From Exiguobacterium sp. BMC-KP (lineage in GTDB: Bacteria; Bacillota; Bacilli; Exiguobacteriales; Exiguobacteriaceae): a stretch of 64,000 nt of DNA. The DNA lies in NCBI RefSeq assembly GCF_001275385.1, contig NZ_LGIW01000015.1, positions 992,001 to 1,056,000 of the forward strand. The letters are read 5' to 3'. A program made the position numbers and the translations under genes. Below, piece by piece: positions 26,398-34,554 of the stretch. Position 1 is the stretch's first letter. Each line of letters begins with the position of its first letter. The notes beneath the pieces are model-generated. The model was not told the origin of the DNA, searched no databases, and was given only the letters and a program-made list of their open reading frames with translations.

Positions 26398-26598
26398 ATG
26401 GAACAAGGTAAAGTAAAATGGTTTAACGCAGAAAAAGGATTCGGCTTCATCGAGCGCGAAAGCGGAGACGACGTATTCGTACACTTCTCAGCAATCCAAT
26501 CTGAAGGTTTCAAATCACTTGACGAAGGTCAAGAGGTTTCTTTCGAAGTTGAAGAAGGCCAACGTGGACCACAAGCAACTAACGTTGTAAAACTTTAA
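26398..26598 (+). CDS. Cold-shock protein, CspA family
   Basis: A 66-residue cold-shock domain protein with both RNA-binding motifs: KGFGFIE (RNP1) near residue 13 and VFVHFSAI (RNP2) near residue 26. It ends PQATNVVKL, as typical. It acts as a cytosolic RNA chaperone that binds single-stranded RNA or DNA. The ATG at 26398 follows CAGGAGGC. Several paralogues are usual in Bacillales, so I give no symbol (cspB/C/D cannot be separated here). A strong terminator follows. Confidence 0.95.
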   Translation: MEQGKVKWFNAEKGFGFIERESGDDVFVHFSAIQSEGFKSLDEGQEVSFEVEEGQRGPQATNVVKL

Positions 26599-26606
26599 TT
26601 TCCTTT

Positions 26607-26636
26607 AGACCCTGCTTTGGCAGGGTCTTTTTTTGT
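26607..26636 (+). terminator. Terminator of the cold-shock gene
   Basis: AGACCCTGC pairs with GCAGGGTCT around a 4-base loop, followed by a T run. Confidence 0.9.
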
Positions 26637-26683
26637 GTCTAAATGTGCTACACTGACGATTCAAGAAGAGAGGAGTTTTTTTT

Positions 26684-27049
26684 ATGACGCTCGAGAATAC
26701 CATGCATCAGTTGCAAGAATCGATGCTAAAAGGAGATTTGACACAAGTCTCTCACCTGTTGTCGCCTGAATTTACATTTATCGATGCTTTAGGTCGGTCG
26801 TTTGATGCTGAGACGTATCTCGATCATTATGTCGATCCAGAAAACATTCGCTGGTTGTCACGAACTGATGATTTTTCATACATCGACCACTTCGAAGATA
26901 CAGCGATTCAATATAGTTTGACAGAGGATCGGTTTGAATACGGCACGACGCAGTACGTCGGTCGTTTCCGTGTCGTTTCGGTCTATCGAGCGACAACTGA
27001 GGGCTGGAAATGGCACTTTGGTCAACTGACATCTCTTGATCCGTCGTAA
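26684..27049 (+). CDS. NTF2-like (DUF4440/SnoaL-type) protein
   Basis: A 121-residue alpha+beta barrel protein. An N-terminal helix (TMHQLQESMLKGDLTQVSHL) leads into LSPEFTFIDALGRSFDAETY, and the closing strands are GRFRVVSVYRATTEGWKWHF. This is the NTF2-like fold in DUF4440/SnoaL-type form. Such proteins may be small enzymes or ligand-binding proteins; no catalytic residue set is clear. AGAGGAG precedes the ATG. It is monocistronic, between the cold-shock gene and the serine operon. Confidence 0.8.
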   Translation: MTLENTMHQLQESMLKGDLTQVSHLLSPEFTFIDALGRSFDAETYLDHYVDPENIRWLSRTDDFSYIDHFEDTAIQYSLTEDRFEYGTTQYVGRFRVVSVYRATTEGWKWHFGQLTSLDPS

Positions 27050-27175
27050 CGGATTGAGAGGTGTCTTTTTATTTTCATTTTTCCATTCATCGACAGTTGG
27101 AATTGCTTCTCATTTTTCATTCCGTTACACTTGAGTGGTACATATTTTCTGAAAATTCAAGAAGGAGTGTCCATC

Positions 27176-28240
27176 ATGACGGTTTATAACTTCTCTGCCG
27201 GTCCGGCAGTCCTCCCTGCACCGGTCTTATTGAAGGCACAATCTGAACTACTCAATTATGAAAACTCAGGACAATCCGTTCTTGAAATGAGTCATCGTTC
27301 GCCAATTTTCGAATCGATTCGAGATGCAGCTGAACAATCATTGCGAAGGTTGATGTCGATTCCCGATACGTACTCCGTGCTGTTTATTCAAGGTGGAGCG
27401 ACACTTCAATTTTCAATGTTACCGCAAAATTTGGCGACTAGGACGGGACGGATTGATTTTATTGATACCGGCGACTGGTCGACAAAAGCAATTGCGGATG
27501 CCAAACAGTATGCGACGGTCCAAGTCCTCGCCTCTTCCGCAAATGATGGTTATCGCTTTATTCCGGATGGACCATTTACGTCTTCAAGCGACTATCTGCA
27601 TATTACTTGGAACAACACTTTAGAAGGAACGACATATCAGACACCACCCAAAGTCGATGTACCACTCGTTGCCGACGTCTCGTCCTCTATTTTGTCTGAA
27701 CCGATACCAATCGAAGCCTTTGATGTCTTATATGCGGGTGCTCAAAAAAATTTAGGTGTCGCCGGCTTGACAGTTGTCATCATTAAGAATGACTTACTTG
27801 ATCGTGTCCCTGATACGATCGGTGCCTACTTACGGTATGATATCCATGCGAAACAGCGTTCTCTTTACAATACGCCGCCAACGTTTAGTCTTTATATGAC
27901 GAAATTGGTGCTCGAGTGGATTGAGGAGACAGGGCTTGAGACGATCACAGCGCGAAATGCCTCACAAGCACAACTCTTATATGAAGCAATCGATCAGTCG
28001 ACTGTCTTTCATAATCATGTTGCCGTAAAGGATCGAAGTCGAATGAACCTCCCATTCTCGACCGGAAGCGAGACGGAAGACGCTACCTTCTTAGCTTTCG
28101 CCGAACGCCACAATCTTATTAACCTTGCTGGACATCGCTCGATTGGCGGAATGCGTGCGAGTCTCTATAACGCCATGCCGACTGAAGGGGTCGAAGCACT
28201 TATTCACATCATGCACCGTTTTGAACAGGGGGAACGTTAA
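27176..28240 (+). CDS. serC: Phosphoserine aminotransferase
   Basis: A 354-residue PLP enzyme of the SerC family. It shows YNFSAGPAVLP at the start, SHRSPIFESI, GGATLQFSM, the PLP lysine in YAGAQKNLGVAGL near residue 190, and GHRSIGGMRASLYNAMP near the end. It converts 3-phosphohydroxypyruvate and glutamate to phosphoserine. The start was set at ATG 27176 with AAGGAGTG upstream; the frame from 27131 is not supported. serA begins directly after the stop codon. First gene of a three-gene unit. Confidence 0.95.
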   Translation: MTVYNFSAGPAVLPAPVLLKAQSELLNYENSGQSVLEMSHRSPIFESIRDAAEQSLRRLMSIPDTYSVLFIQGGATLQFSMLPQNLATRTGRIDFIDTGDWSTKAIADAKQYATVQVLASSANDGYRFIPDGPFTSSSDYLHITWNNTLEGTTYQTPPKVDVPLVADVSSSILSEPIPIEAFDVLYAGAQKNLGVAGLTVVIIKNDLLDRVPDTIGAYLRYDIHAKQRSLYNTPPTFSLYMTKLVLEWIEETGLETITARNASQAQLLYEAIDQSTVFHNHVAVKDRSRMNLPFSTGSETEDATFLAFAERHNLINLAGHRSIGGMRASLYNAMPTEGVEALIHIMHRFEQGER

Positions 28241-29398
28241 ATGTATCAAGTGCAATTATGGAACGACGTATCAGATAAAGGATTAAAACGATTTACAGAA
28301 GACTATCACGTTCAGCGCGAGTCAGAAAATCCAGATGCTTTTCTCGTCCGCAGTAAGGATTTGCATGATATGCGTTTTCCCGACAGTCTAAAAGCTGTCG
28401 CCCGTGCTGGCGTCGGTGTCAATACGATTCCGCTCGATCAACTCGCTAATCGTGGAATTCCAGTCTTTTCGACACCTGGCGCCAATGCCAATGCCGTCAA
28501 GGAACTTGTTATCGGAAGCTTATTCCTGACCGCACGAAAACTCGTCCCGAGTCTACTTTGGACGAATAATCTACGCGGACCGGATATTCCGGAACGAATC
28601 GAAGCGAACAAAAAGCAGTTCGTCGGAACAGAATTACTGGGGAAACGAATCGGAATCGTTGGACTTGGAGCGATTGGTGCGAGCTTAGCTAACACCCTTC
28701 ACGAGCTTGGTATGACGGTTACCGGTTACGACCCACACATGTCGGTCGAATCGGCGTGGCGTGTCTCGAATCAAATTCACCGCGCGACGCAACTAGAAGA
28801 GTTACTCGCGACAAGCGACTACATCACGCTACATCTCCCGCTCGTTGACGCAACGACTGGTTTATTAGATGCTGCACTCTTCTCGAAAATGAAGCACGGT
28901 GCGACGTTACTCAATTTCTCGCGTGGAGAACTCGTCGATGAACAGGCGTTAGCCGATGTTCTTCGATCCGGTCGCCTTGCCAACTATGTGACCGATTTCC
29001 CAAATGCCTTTATTTTATCTCTTCCACGGGTGATTCCGTTACCGCATATCGGCGCATCAACGAGTGAGGCGGAAGAGAATTGTGCCATCATGGCTGTCGA
29101 TCAGCTCCGGCTATTTCTTGAGACAGGAAACATTCGTAATGCTGTCAACTTCCCTGCAGTTGAGTTACCGTACACTGGAAAACGACGGATCACGATTGCT
29201 CACCACAATATTCCGAACATGGTCGGTCAAATCGCATCCGTATTAGCACAAGAATCCATCAATATCGCGAATATGATCAACGGAAGTAAAGATGCGATTG
29301 CTTATACAATCATCGATATCGATAATCATGCGGAAGAGACGATCTCGCTCGACCGTCTAAATCAAATTCCTGGCGTCTTGAAAACACGCCTACTTTAA
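28241..29398 (+). CDS. serA: D-3-phosphoglycerate dehydrogenase, ACT-containing
   Basis: A 385-residue D-2-hydroxyacid dehydrogenase with a C-terminal ACT domain from about residue 310 (ITIAHHNIPNMVGQIASVL). The Rossmann loop is VGLGAIGASLANTL. The catalytic Arg (NFSRGELVDE), Glu (TDFPN and following region) and His (LPHIGASTSEAEENC) region are present. It oxidises 3-phosphoglycerate at the head of serine synthesis; the ACT domain usually gives feedback by serine. It is much shorter than the 525-residue type III form. TAA of serC and ATG of serA are adjacent. Confidence 0.95.
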   Translation: MYQVQLWNDVSDKGLKRFTEDYHVQRESENPDAFLVRSKDLHDMRFPDSLKAVARAGVGVNTIPLDQLANRGIPVFSTPGANANAVKELVIGSLFLTARKLVPSLLWTNNLRGPDIPERIEANKKQFVGTELLGKRIGIVGLGAIGASLANTLHELGMTVTGYDPHMSVESAWRVSNQIHRATQLEELLATSDYITLHLPLVDATTGLLDAALFSKMKHGATLLNFSRGELVDEQALADVLRSGRLANYVTDFPNAFILSLPRVIPLPHIGASTSEAEENCAIMAVDQLRLFLETGNIRNAVNFPAVELPYTGKRRITIAHHNIPNMVGQIASVLAQESINIANMINGSKDAIAYTIIDIDNHAEETISLDRLNQIPGVLKTRLL

Positions 29399-29411
29399 AA
29401 GGAGTGATCCC

Positions 29412-30614
29412 ATGCCAACATTCGAACCCTTTGCGGCGTTACGACCGGATTCAAAGTATGCAGCAGACTTTTCTGCCTTACCTTATGATGTCTATTCCCG
29501 CGAGGAAGCACGCGCTGAGATTCGTCGACGTCCACTGTCTTTTTTACGGATTGATAAAGCAGAAGCAACACTTCCTTCGCTCATTGCCGAAGACGATCCA
29601 CGCGTTTATCAACAAGCAACTCTTGCTTTTGAAGAGAGTCAGACGAATGGTATCTTACAACTCGATCCGGACGAGACGTATTATATTTATCAATTATCAG
29701 ATGGGACACATACGCAATCTGGTTTCGTCGGTTGTGTTGCCGTCGATGATTACGAGACGAATCAAATTCGTAAACATGAATTCACGCGTCCGGATAAAGA
29801 ACGCGATCGTGTCCGTCACGTCGAACATCTAGAGGCTCACACAGGTCCAATTTTGCTCGCCCATCAAACGGATACCCAACTGCAAGAGATCGTCACGACG
29901 ATTACTGCCGGTGATCCACTATATGATTTTACAGTTGACGGGATCACGCACCGGGTTTTCAAAGTGGTCGACCGAAATCATCTGTTGACAATTGGTAGCC
30001 AGTTTGCACGACACGATGCTCTCTACATCGCCGATGGTCACCATCGCGCTGCAGCTGCTGCCATCGCTGCTAGCCAAACTAATCAAGAGGAGGCACAGCG
30101 CTTTCTCGGTGTCTCGTTCCCACAAGATGAATTACGAATCCTCGGGTACCATCGTGTCATTGAAGATCTATATGGTCAATCTGTCGTTGACTTCCTTGAA
30201 CGCTTAGCACATCGGTTTACAATCGCAAAAGGACGTGCTGAACAAACAAAGCAACATCAAATCGAAATGTACCTCAATCGACAATGGTATACGCTCACGT
30301 ACGTTTCTGAGCGAACAGGGACAAAGGCGAACCTAGACGTCTCGATTCTTCAAGAAGAGCTCCTCACACCGTTACTTGGCATTGAAGATCCACGGACAGA
30401 TGCGCGTATTCAATTCGTCGGTGGTCATAAAGGCTATGACGGACTCGAACAGCTTGTCGATGCCGGGCGTGCGGCAGTTGCCTTTCACTTGCATCCGACC
30501 TCGATTGAAGACTTGATGACAGTAGCTGATGCGGGAGAAGTCATGCCACCAAAATCGACTTGGTTCGAACCAAAACTACGAAGTGGATTGTTGATTCATC
30601 CGTTTCGTTCTTGA
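29412..30614 (+). CDS. DUF1015 family protein
   Basis: A 400-residue full-length DUF1015 protein. It shows FAALRPDSKYAADFSALPYD at the start, a central IADGHHRAAAAAIAASQ, and a final VMPPKSTWFEPKLRSGLLIH. The family's biochemical role is not established to my knowledge, but it often lies next to serA and serC in Bacillota, which suggests a link to serine or phosphohydroxy-acid metabolism. AAAAGGAG precedes the ATG. It is the third gene of the operon, 13 bases after serA. Confidence 0.9.
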   Translation: MPTFEPFAALRPDSKYAADFSALPYDVYSREEARAEIRRRPLSFLRIDKAEATLPSLIAEDDPRVYQQATLAFEESQTNGILQLDPDETYYIYQLSDGTHTQSGFVGCVAVDDYETNQIRKHEFTRPDKERDRVRHVEHLEAHTGPILLAHQTDTQLQEIVTTITAGDPLYDFTVDGITHRVFKVVDRNHLLTIGSQFARHDALYIADGHHRAAAAAIAASQTNQEEAQRFLGVSFPQDELRILGYHRVIEDLYGQSVVDFLERLAHRFTIAKGRAEQTKQHQIEMYLNRQWYTLTYVSERTGTKANLDVSILQEELLTPLLGIEDPRTDARIQFVGGHKGYDGLEQLVDAGRAAVAFHLHPTSIEDLMTVADAGEVMPPKSTWFEPKLRSGLLIHPFRS

Positions 30615-30619
30615 AAAAT

Positions 30620-30678
30620 CATGCTTTAAAAAAGCAAGACGTGGACAACTTGTCCATGTCTTGCTTTTTTAAAGCATG
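30620..30678. terminator. Very long bidirectional hairpin terminator
   Basis: Two 28-base arms (starting CATGCTTTAAAAAAGCAAG) pair with a single G-T-type mismatch around a 3-base loop, between the convergent DUF1015 and glycosidase genes. Confidence 0.85.
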
Positions 30679-30687
30679 TACTTCCCC

Positions 30688-32460
30688 TTAAAGTTGTCGC
30701 AAAATAACGGCCGACAAAGCCGGTATTTGAACAGCTTCTGACGCCGTTGTCTCGTCAAATAGATTCTTAAATGTTCCTTCAAGCGAAAAAATCTGTACTT
30801 CTTCGCTTACATTGACTGCAAGCAAATAAACATGGTCGCCCTGACGTCGTTCGACCACCATAAGTTGTTTGGACTCGTCAGCTAACTGAAAATGATACGT
30901 TCCGTCATTTGCTAAAATCGGGTGCTCTTTTCGAAGTGCAATTAATCGTGTCACATAGTCAAATAATTCATGATTCTGCTTCGTCTCATCCCACTCCATA
31001 CAGGCACGATTGGAAGGATCTTGCCCTCCGGTCATTCCAATCTCATCACCGTAATAAATGACCGGTGTACCAGGAAACGTCAATAATGTAGCGAAAAGTA
31101 ATTTCATCCGGTCGACGTTGCCTTTCGCCCGTGTTAATGCACGTGGTGTGTCGTGTGAGTCGATTAAGTTAAACATCACTTCGTTGACGTTTTGAGAGTG
31201 CCAGTTTAGATTCCGGCTGACCGCGTATGAGAAATCACGGACAGTTGTCTCGCCCGTCGCAAAACAAGTGAGAAAACTCTCTGTTAATCCGTAATTCATG
31301 ACAGCATCGAATTGATCGCCAAGTAACCACGGTTGTGAATCCGTCCAGCATTCGCCGACGATATAGCACGTGCCGTTCGCAGCCCGAACTTCCTTACGAA
31401 ATTCACGCCAAAACGCATGATCGACTTCACTAGCAACATCAAGACGCCAACCGTCGATTCCGAATTCTTCAACCCAGTAGCGTCCGACATGGAGCAAGTA
31501 TTGTTTTACGTCCGGATGAGCAGTATTCAACTTAGGCATGTTCCGTTCAAAGGCAAACACTTCGTAATTCGGAAGCGACGGATCGACTGGGAACGAATCA
31601 ATAGTGAACCAATTGGCGTACTTCGAGTCTTGTCCATTTTTTAAGACGTCTTGGAATGCTGGATGCTCTTCACTAATATGATTGAAGACGGCATCAAGTA
31701 ACACACGGATACCGTTCTCATGCAACATCCCAATCATTTTACGAAACGTTTCCTCGTCTCCGAATGCCGGGTCGAGCTTCAAATAATCGAGTGTGTCGTA
31801 CTTATGATTCGATGGCGCTTCAAAAACAGGGCAGAAATAGACACCAGTGACACCGAGTCGTTTTAAGTGATCGACATGATCGATGATCCCTTGAAAGTCT
31901 CCACCAAAGAAATTTTGAAAAGCTGGCGCTTCACTCCCCCATTTTTTCGTTCCCGCAGGATCATTCGTTGGATCTCCATTTGCGAATCGTTCTGGGAAAA
32001 TTTGATACCAGACCGTGTCTTTGACCCAGTCCGGTGTATCAAAGACATCCGTCGCATGAACGTACGGGACGGAAAAATAGTAGCCCGGATGATCAAGTGG
32101 TGCTTCGCCATACCAGCCACGCTCCGTTAACACAGCTGTCGTATCACCATGCACTTCAAACCCATATCGTACACGTTTTCGTTCTGGACGGATTGCAACG
32201 AACCAGTAGTCATACGTTGCGTCACTTCCATTGTATTGCATCGGTGTTCGCTGTACTTTCCATGACTTCTCTTTCTCCGGATCAAAATTCCAATCGCGAT
32301 CTTCTTCCTTCTCTGCTTCCCATTCATAGGGATCACCATGAATTAAATTTACTTCACGAACATCATCCTTAGCCGTCATAAGTCGAATATGGACGGTCCT
32401 TTGATCATAGGCATAAACGAATGGTGATAATGCGCGATGAACTACCCCAGCTTGATTCAA
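30688..32460 (-). CDS. Neopullulanase / cyclomaltodextrinase-type glycosidase (GH13)
   Basis: A GH13 enzyme of about 590 residues. An N-terminal CBM34-type domain comes first (VYAYDQRTVHIRLMTAKDD). The catalytic barrel follows with DAVFNH, GWRLDVASEV (nucleophile Asp), GECW (acid Glu) and LIDSHDT. No signal peptide is seen, so it acts on maltodextrins inside the cell. The best start is TTG at 32460, about 11 bases after GGGAG, giving a typical family length. A GTG at 32523 would extend it by 21 residues but has no ribosome binding site. No maltose transport genes are adjacent. Confidence 0.88.
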   Translation of the reverse strand: MNQAGVVHRALSPFVYAYDQRTVHIRLMTAKDDVREVNLIHGDPYEWEAEKEEDRDWNFDPEKEKSWKVQRTPMQYNGSDATYDYWFVAIRPERKRVRYGFEVHGDTTAVLTERGWYGEAPLDHPGYYFSVPYVHATDVFDTPDWVKDTVWYQIFPERFANGDPTNDPAGTKKWGSEAPAFQNFFGGDFQGIIDHVDHLKRLGVTGVYFCPVFEAPSNHKYDTLDYLKLDPAFGDEETFRKMIGMLHENGIRVLLDAVFNHISEEHPAFQDVLKNGQDSKYANWFTIDSFPVDPSLPNYEVFAFERNMPKLNTAHPDVKQYLLHVGRYWVEEFGIDGWRLDVASEVDHAFWREFRKEVRAANGTCYIVGECWTDSQPWLLGDQFDAVMNYGLTESFLTCFATGETTVRDFSYAVSRNLNWHSQNVNEVMFNLIDSHDTPRALTRAKGNVDRMKLLFATLLTFPGTPVIYYGDEIGMTGGQDPSNRACMEWDETKQNHELFDYVTRLIALRKEHPILANDGTYHFQLADESKQLMVVERRQGDHVYLLAVNVSEEVQIFSLEGTFKNLFDETTASEAVQIPALSAVILRQL

Positions 32461-32654
32461 ATTCTGCCACTCTCCCTTAAATTGATATATCTCTAACGGT
32501 AAAGTTCCTTTCTTCAGCTTCACCTAAACGTTTTTAAAGGAAATTCAACTGTTCCACCGACATTTTAGTTCAGTCTGTCAGGTAGTTTAAGGTATACTGA
32601 TAACGCATAGGAAATCACGGATTTCTGACATTACGGAAAGAGAGTGGATACGAA

Positions 32655-33368
32655 ATGGGTCGTAAATGGAATAACATTAAAGAAAAAAAGGCATCAAAAG
32701 ACAAAAATACGAGTCGGATCTACGCAAAGTTCGGTCGTGAGATTTACGTAGCGGCAAAACAAGGAGAACCAGATCCTGAATCTAACCAAGCATTGAAGGT
32801 CGTTTTAGAACGAGCGAAGACATATAACGTTCCCCGTGCAATCGTCGATCGCGCAATCGAAAAAGCAAAAGGTGGAGCGGAAGAAAACTACGATGTGCTT
32901 CGGTATGAGGGATTCGGACCAAGCGGTTCAATGGTAATTGTTGAAACATTGACGAACAACGTCAACCGGACAGCTTCAGACGTCCGCGCTGCGTTTGGCA
33001 AAAATGGCGGAAACATGGGCGTTAGTGGATCCGTCGCTTACATGTTCGATGCGACTGCTATCTTTGCGTTTGAAGGAAAATCGGCAGATGACGTATTAGA
33101 ATTGATGATGGAAGCGGATATTGATGTCCGCGATATCCTCGAAGAAGACGAGTCTGTCATCATCTATGCCGAGCCGGAACAGTTCCATGCTGTTCAAGAA
33201 GCGTTAAAAGCTGCAGGTATTACAGAGTTCTCACTTGCTGAACTCGTCATGCTGGCGCAAAATGAAGTCGCTTTGTCTGAAGACGACGTTGCACAATTCG
33301 AGAAAATGATTGATGCACTTGAAGACTTGGAAGATGTTCAACAGGTTTATCATAACGTAGAGCTATAA
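32655..33368 (+). CDS. YebC/PmpR family protein (YeeI-type)
   Basis: A 237-residue YebC-family protein that begins [20 protein letters not shown] and continues [20 protein letters not shown]. It has [17 protein letters not shown] and [15 protein letters not shown]. This is the YeeI subtype of Bacillales, different from the second YebC form. The family was long called a transcription regulator; recent work links members to translation of proline-rich stretches. AAAGAGAG precedes the ATG. It is monocistronic, with a TATACT upstream (near 32595) that may be its -10. Confidence 0.92.
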   Translation: MGRKWNNIKEKKASKDKNTSRIYAKFGREIYVAAKQGEPDPESNQALKVVLERAKTYNVPRAIVDRAIEKAKGGAEENYDVLRYEGFGPSGSMVIVETLTNNVNRTASDVRAAFGKNGGNMGVSGSVAYMFDATAIFAFEGKSADDVLELMMEADIDVRDILEEDESVIIYAEPEQFHAVQEALKAAGITEFSLAELVMLAQNEVALSEDDVAQFEKMIDALEDLEDVQQVYHNVEL

Positions 33369-33370
33369 TT

Positions 33371-33416
33371 AAAAAAGACAAGGAGCTGGTCACGACCAGC
33401 TCCTTGTCTTTTTTAT
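33371..33416 (+). terminator. Perfect long terminator after YebC gene
   Basis: Two 20-base perfect arms (AAAAAAGACAAGGAGCTGGT and its complement) around a 4-base loop, ending in a T run. Confidence 0.92.
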
Positions 33417-33480
33417 TGTAGAATCCCTATATCGGTTAACGCCCAAACTCGGTAACGCACCGTCTGCACTCATCATAATG

Positions 33481-33498
33481 TATGAAACGCGTTTCATA
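33481..33498. promoter_or_regulatory. 18-bp perfect palindrome, candidate operator
   Basis: TATGAAACGCGTTTCATA is its own reverse complement. It lies 117 bases before the unknown 97-residue gene at 33616 and in no ORF. It has the size and symmetry of a repressor operator (TetR, MarR or LacI type). The regulator is not identified. Confidence 0.5.
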
Positions 33499-33615
33499 AC
33501 AAGAAGAAAAAAAGATTCATTTCTAATGTTTATTTCTTCAAGTTAATGGGAATAGTAATATTCGGAGTTGATTATAACTTATTTTGTTTTGAAGAAATAA
33601 AGGGAGGAACGAACG

Positions 33616-33909
33616 ATGACATATTCTTTAATCGAAACATTCAAACACATCGTAAGCGAGGCAACCCGCTTTAAGCGCGTTGATTTCGGAGGTTACGACA
33701 TTTATATGCAGACAACAGACGGACGAACAATTACGGCACACATCCGCTACGATGGTGGTGGTACAGACTTTAACGAGGCCTACCTGATGCTTGAATCAAG
33801 TACTGGTCAACGCCGTACGGTAACATTAACACTCTATCAGTTCGAACATCTCTCTTCTTATACGGCACACAGTGAACGGACACATGCCCTTGTCACAACG
33901 AGTGCTTGA
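33616..33909 (+). CDS. Hypothetical protein, 97 aa
   Basis: A small soluble protein starting MTYSLIETFKHIVSEATRF. A beta-rich middle follows (VDFGGYDIYMQTTDGRTI, THIRYDGGG-like HIRYDGGGTDFNEAY), then a Thr-rich strand (RRTVTLTLYQFEHLSS). I do not recognise the family and see no signal peptide or membrane segment. A strong AAAGGGAGG site precedes the ATG. It is alone between the YebC terminator and a terminator shared with the next gene. The palindrome at 33481 suggests regulated expression. Confidence 0.75.
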   Translation: MTYSLIETFKHIVSEATRFKRVDFGGYDIYMQTTDGRTITAHIRYDGGGTDFNEAYLMLESSTGQRRTVTLTLYQFEHLSSYTAHSERTHALVTTSA

Positions 33910-33912
33910 TTC

Positions 33913-33950
33913 AAAAAACACGCCTCTCATTCGAGAGACGTGTTTTTTAG
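33913..33950. terminator. Bidirectional terminator
   Basis: AAAAAACACG and CGTGTTTTTT form a stem with an inner CTCTC/GAGAG helix and a short loop, between convergent genes. Confidence 0.85.
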
Positions 33951-34198
33951 TCTTCTTCTTGCTCTAGACGTTCGAGTTCCGCATGTGTTTGTGGAAATCC
34001 ATTCGCTTGCCAGTCAGCGCGATGAATGGAGTCCAGTTGCGTTAAACCAACTTCTGCCGGATCGCGCTTCGCATCAACACTTGGTCGATGGTCAATATCG
34101 TCAGATGATGTTTTCCGTTGTTGATATTGTTGATATGCGATTGTTCCAATCGCTGCTAATCCACCTAAAATGACACCTGTCTTAAATGTGGCACGCAT
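33947..34198 (-). CDS. Small membrane-anchored hypothetical protein
   Basis: An 83-residue protein. MRATFKTGVILGGLAAIGTIAYQQYQ forms a single N-terminal membrane anchor of the type seen in small Bacillales envelope proteins. A charged tail follows (SSDDIDHRPSVDAKRDPAEV, then ELERLEQEED). No family is recognised. The start was set at 34198, 7 bases after AGAGGGGG; a longer frame from 34306 crosses AT-rich non-coding sequence and is rejected. It is divergent from the mrp operon and convergent with the 97-residue gene. Confidence 0.65.
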   Translation of the reverse strand: MRATFKTGVILGGLAAIGTIAYQQYQQRKTSSDDIDHRPSVDAKRDPAEVGLTQLDSIHRADWQANGFPQTHAELERLEQEED

Positions 34199-34554
34199 GA
34201 GATTTCCCCCTCTATGATCGATACATTGACTCTTGATAACTGTACCCGTGTTGACTGAATTTGAATCCTTTCCATGAGTTATCAACCGTTTTTTAAAAAA
34301 AATCAAAAAAAAAATTTAGTCTTTTCTGCCGTGTTCCTACATATTTAATAATTACGAGGAAAAATGGCTCTATCCCTTATGCTTCAACGCTTCACGTCAT
34401 GCAAGAAGGAAAAAAGTACGCTATACTTGATTCAGAAACATCTTCGACGAACAAAATGAATCATGTCTTCTACTGGACAGTTCCGAGCTTCAATGGCTTG
34501 CGTTCGCGTCCCTTTTTCATTTTTGGTCGTCGATGTCACAAAGGAGGGAATTTC
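34199..34554 (+). promoter_or_regulatory. mrp operon leader region
   Basis: A 356-base region before mrpA. It has a possible -10 TATACT at 34422-34427. A small upstream frame at 34364-34459 (31 codons) has only a weak GAGGA site. An inverted pair TTGATAACT / AGTTATCAA lies near 34231-34285, ahead of an A/T-rich tract. A frame continuous with mrpA reaches back to 34399 but overlaps this leader and has no start signal. No known riboswitch core was recognised. Confidence 0.45.

Noticed and set aside
29404-29832. 142-codon frame overlapping the DUF1015 gene
   Set aside because: Out-of-frame with a full-length conserved protein; rich in Arg/His/Ser without domain pattern.
34364-34459. 31-codon upstream frame before mrpA as a gene
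   Set aside because: Only a weak GAGGA site and no protein-like pattern; kept as a possibility in the leader note but not annotated as a CDS.
34399-34554. N-terminal extension of mrpA
   Set aside because: The in-frame ATG at 34399 would add 52 residues not found in MrpA proteins. GTG 34555 has a perfect ribosome binding site and gives the standard length of 801.
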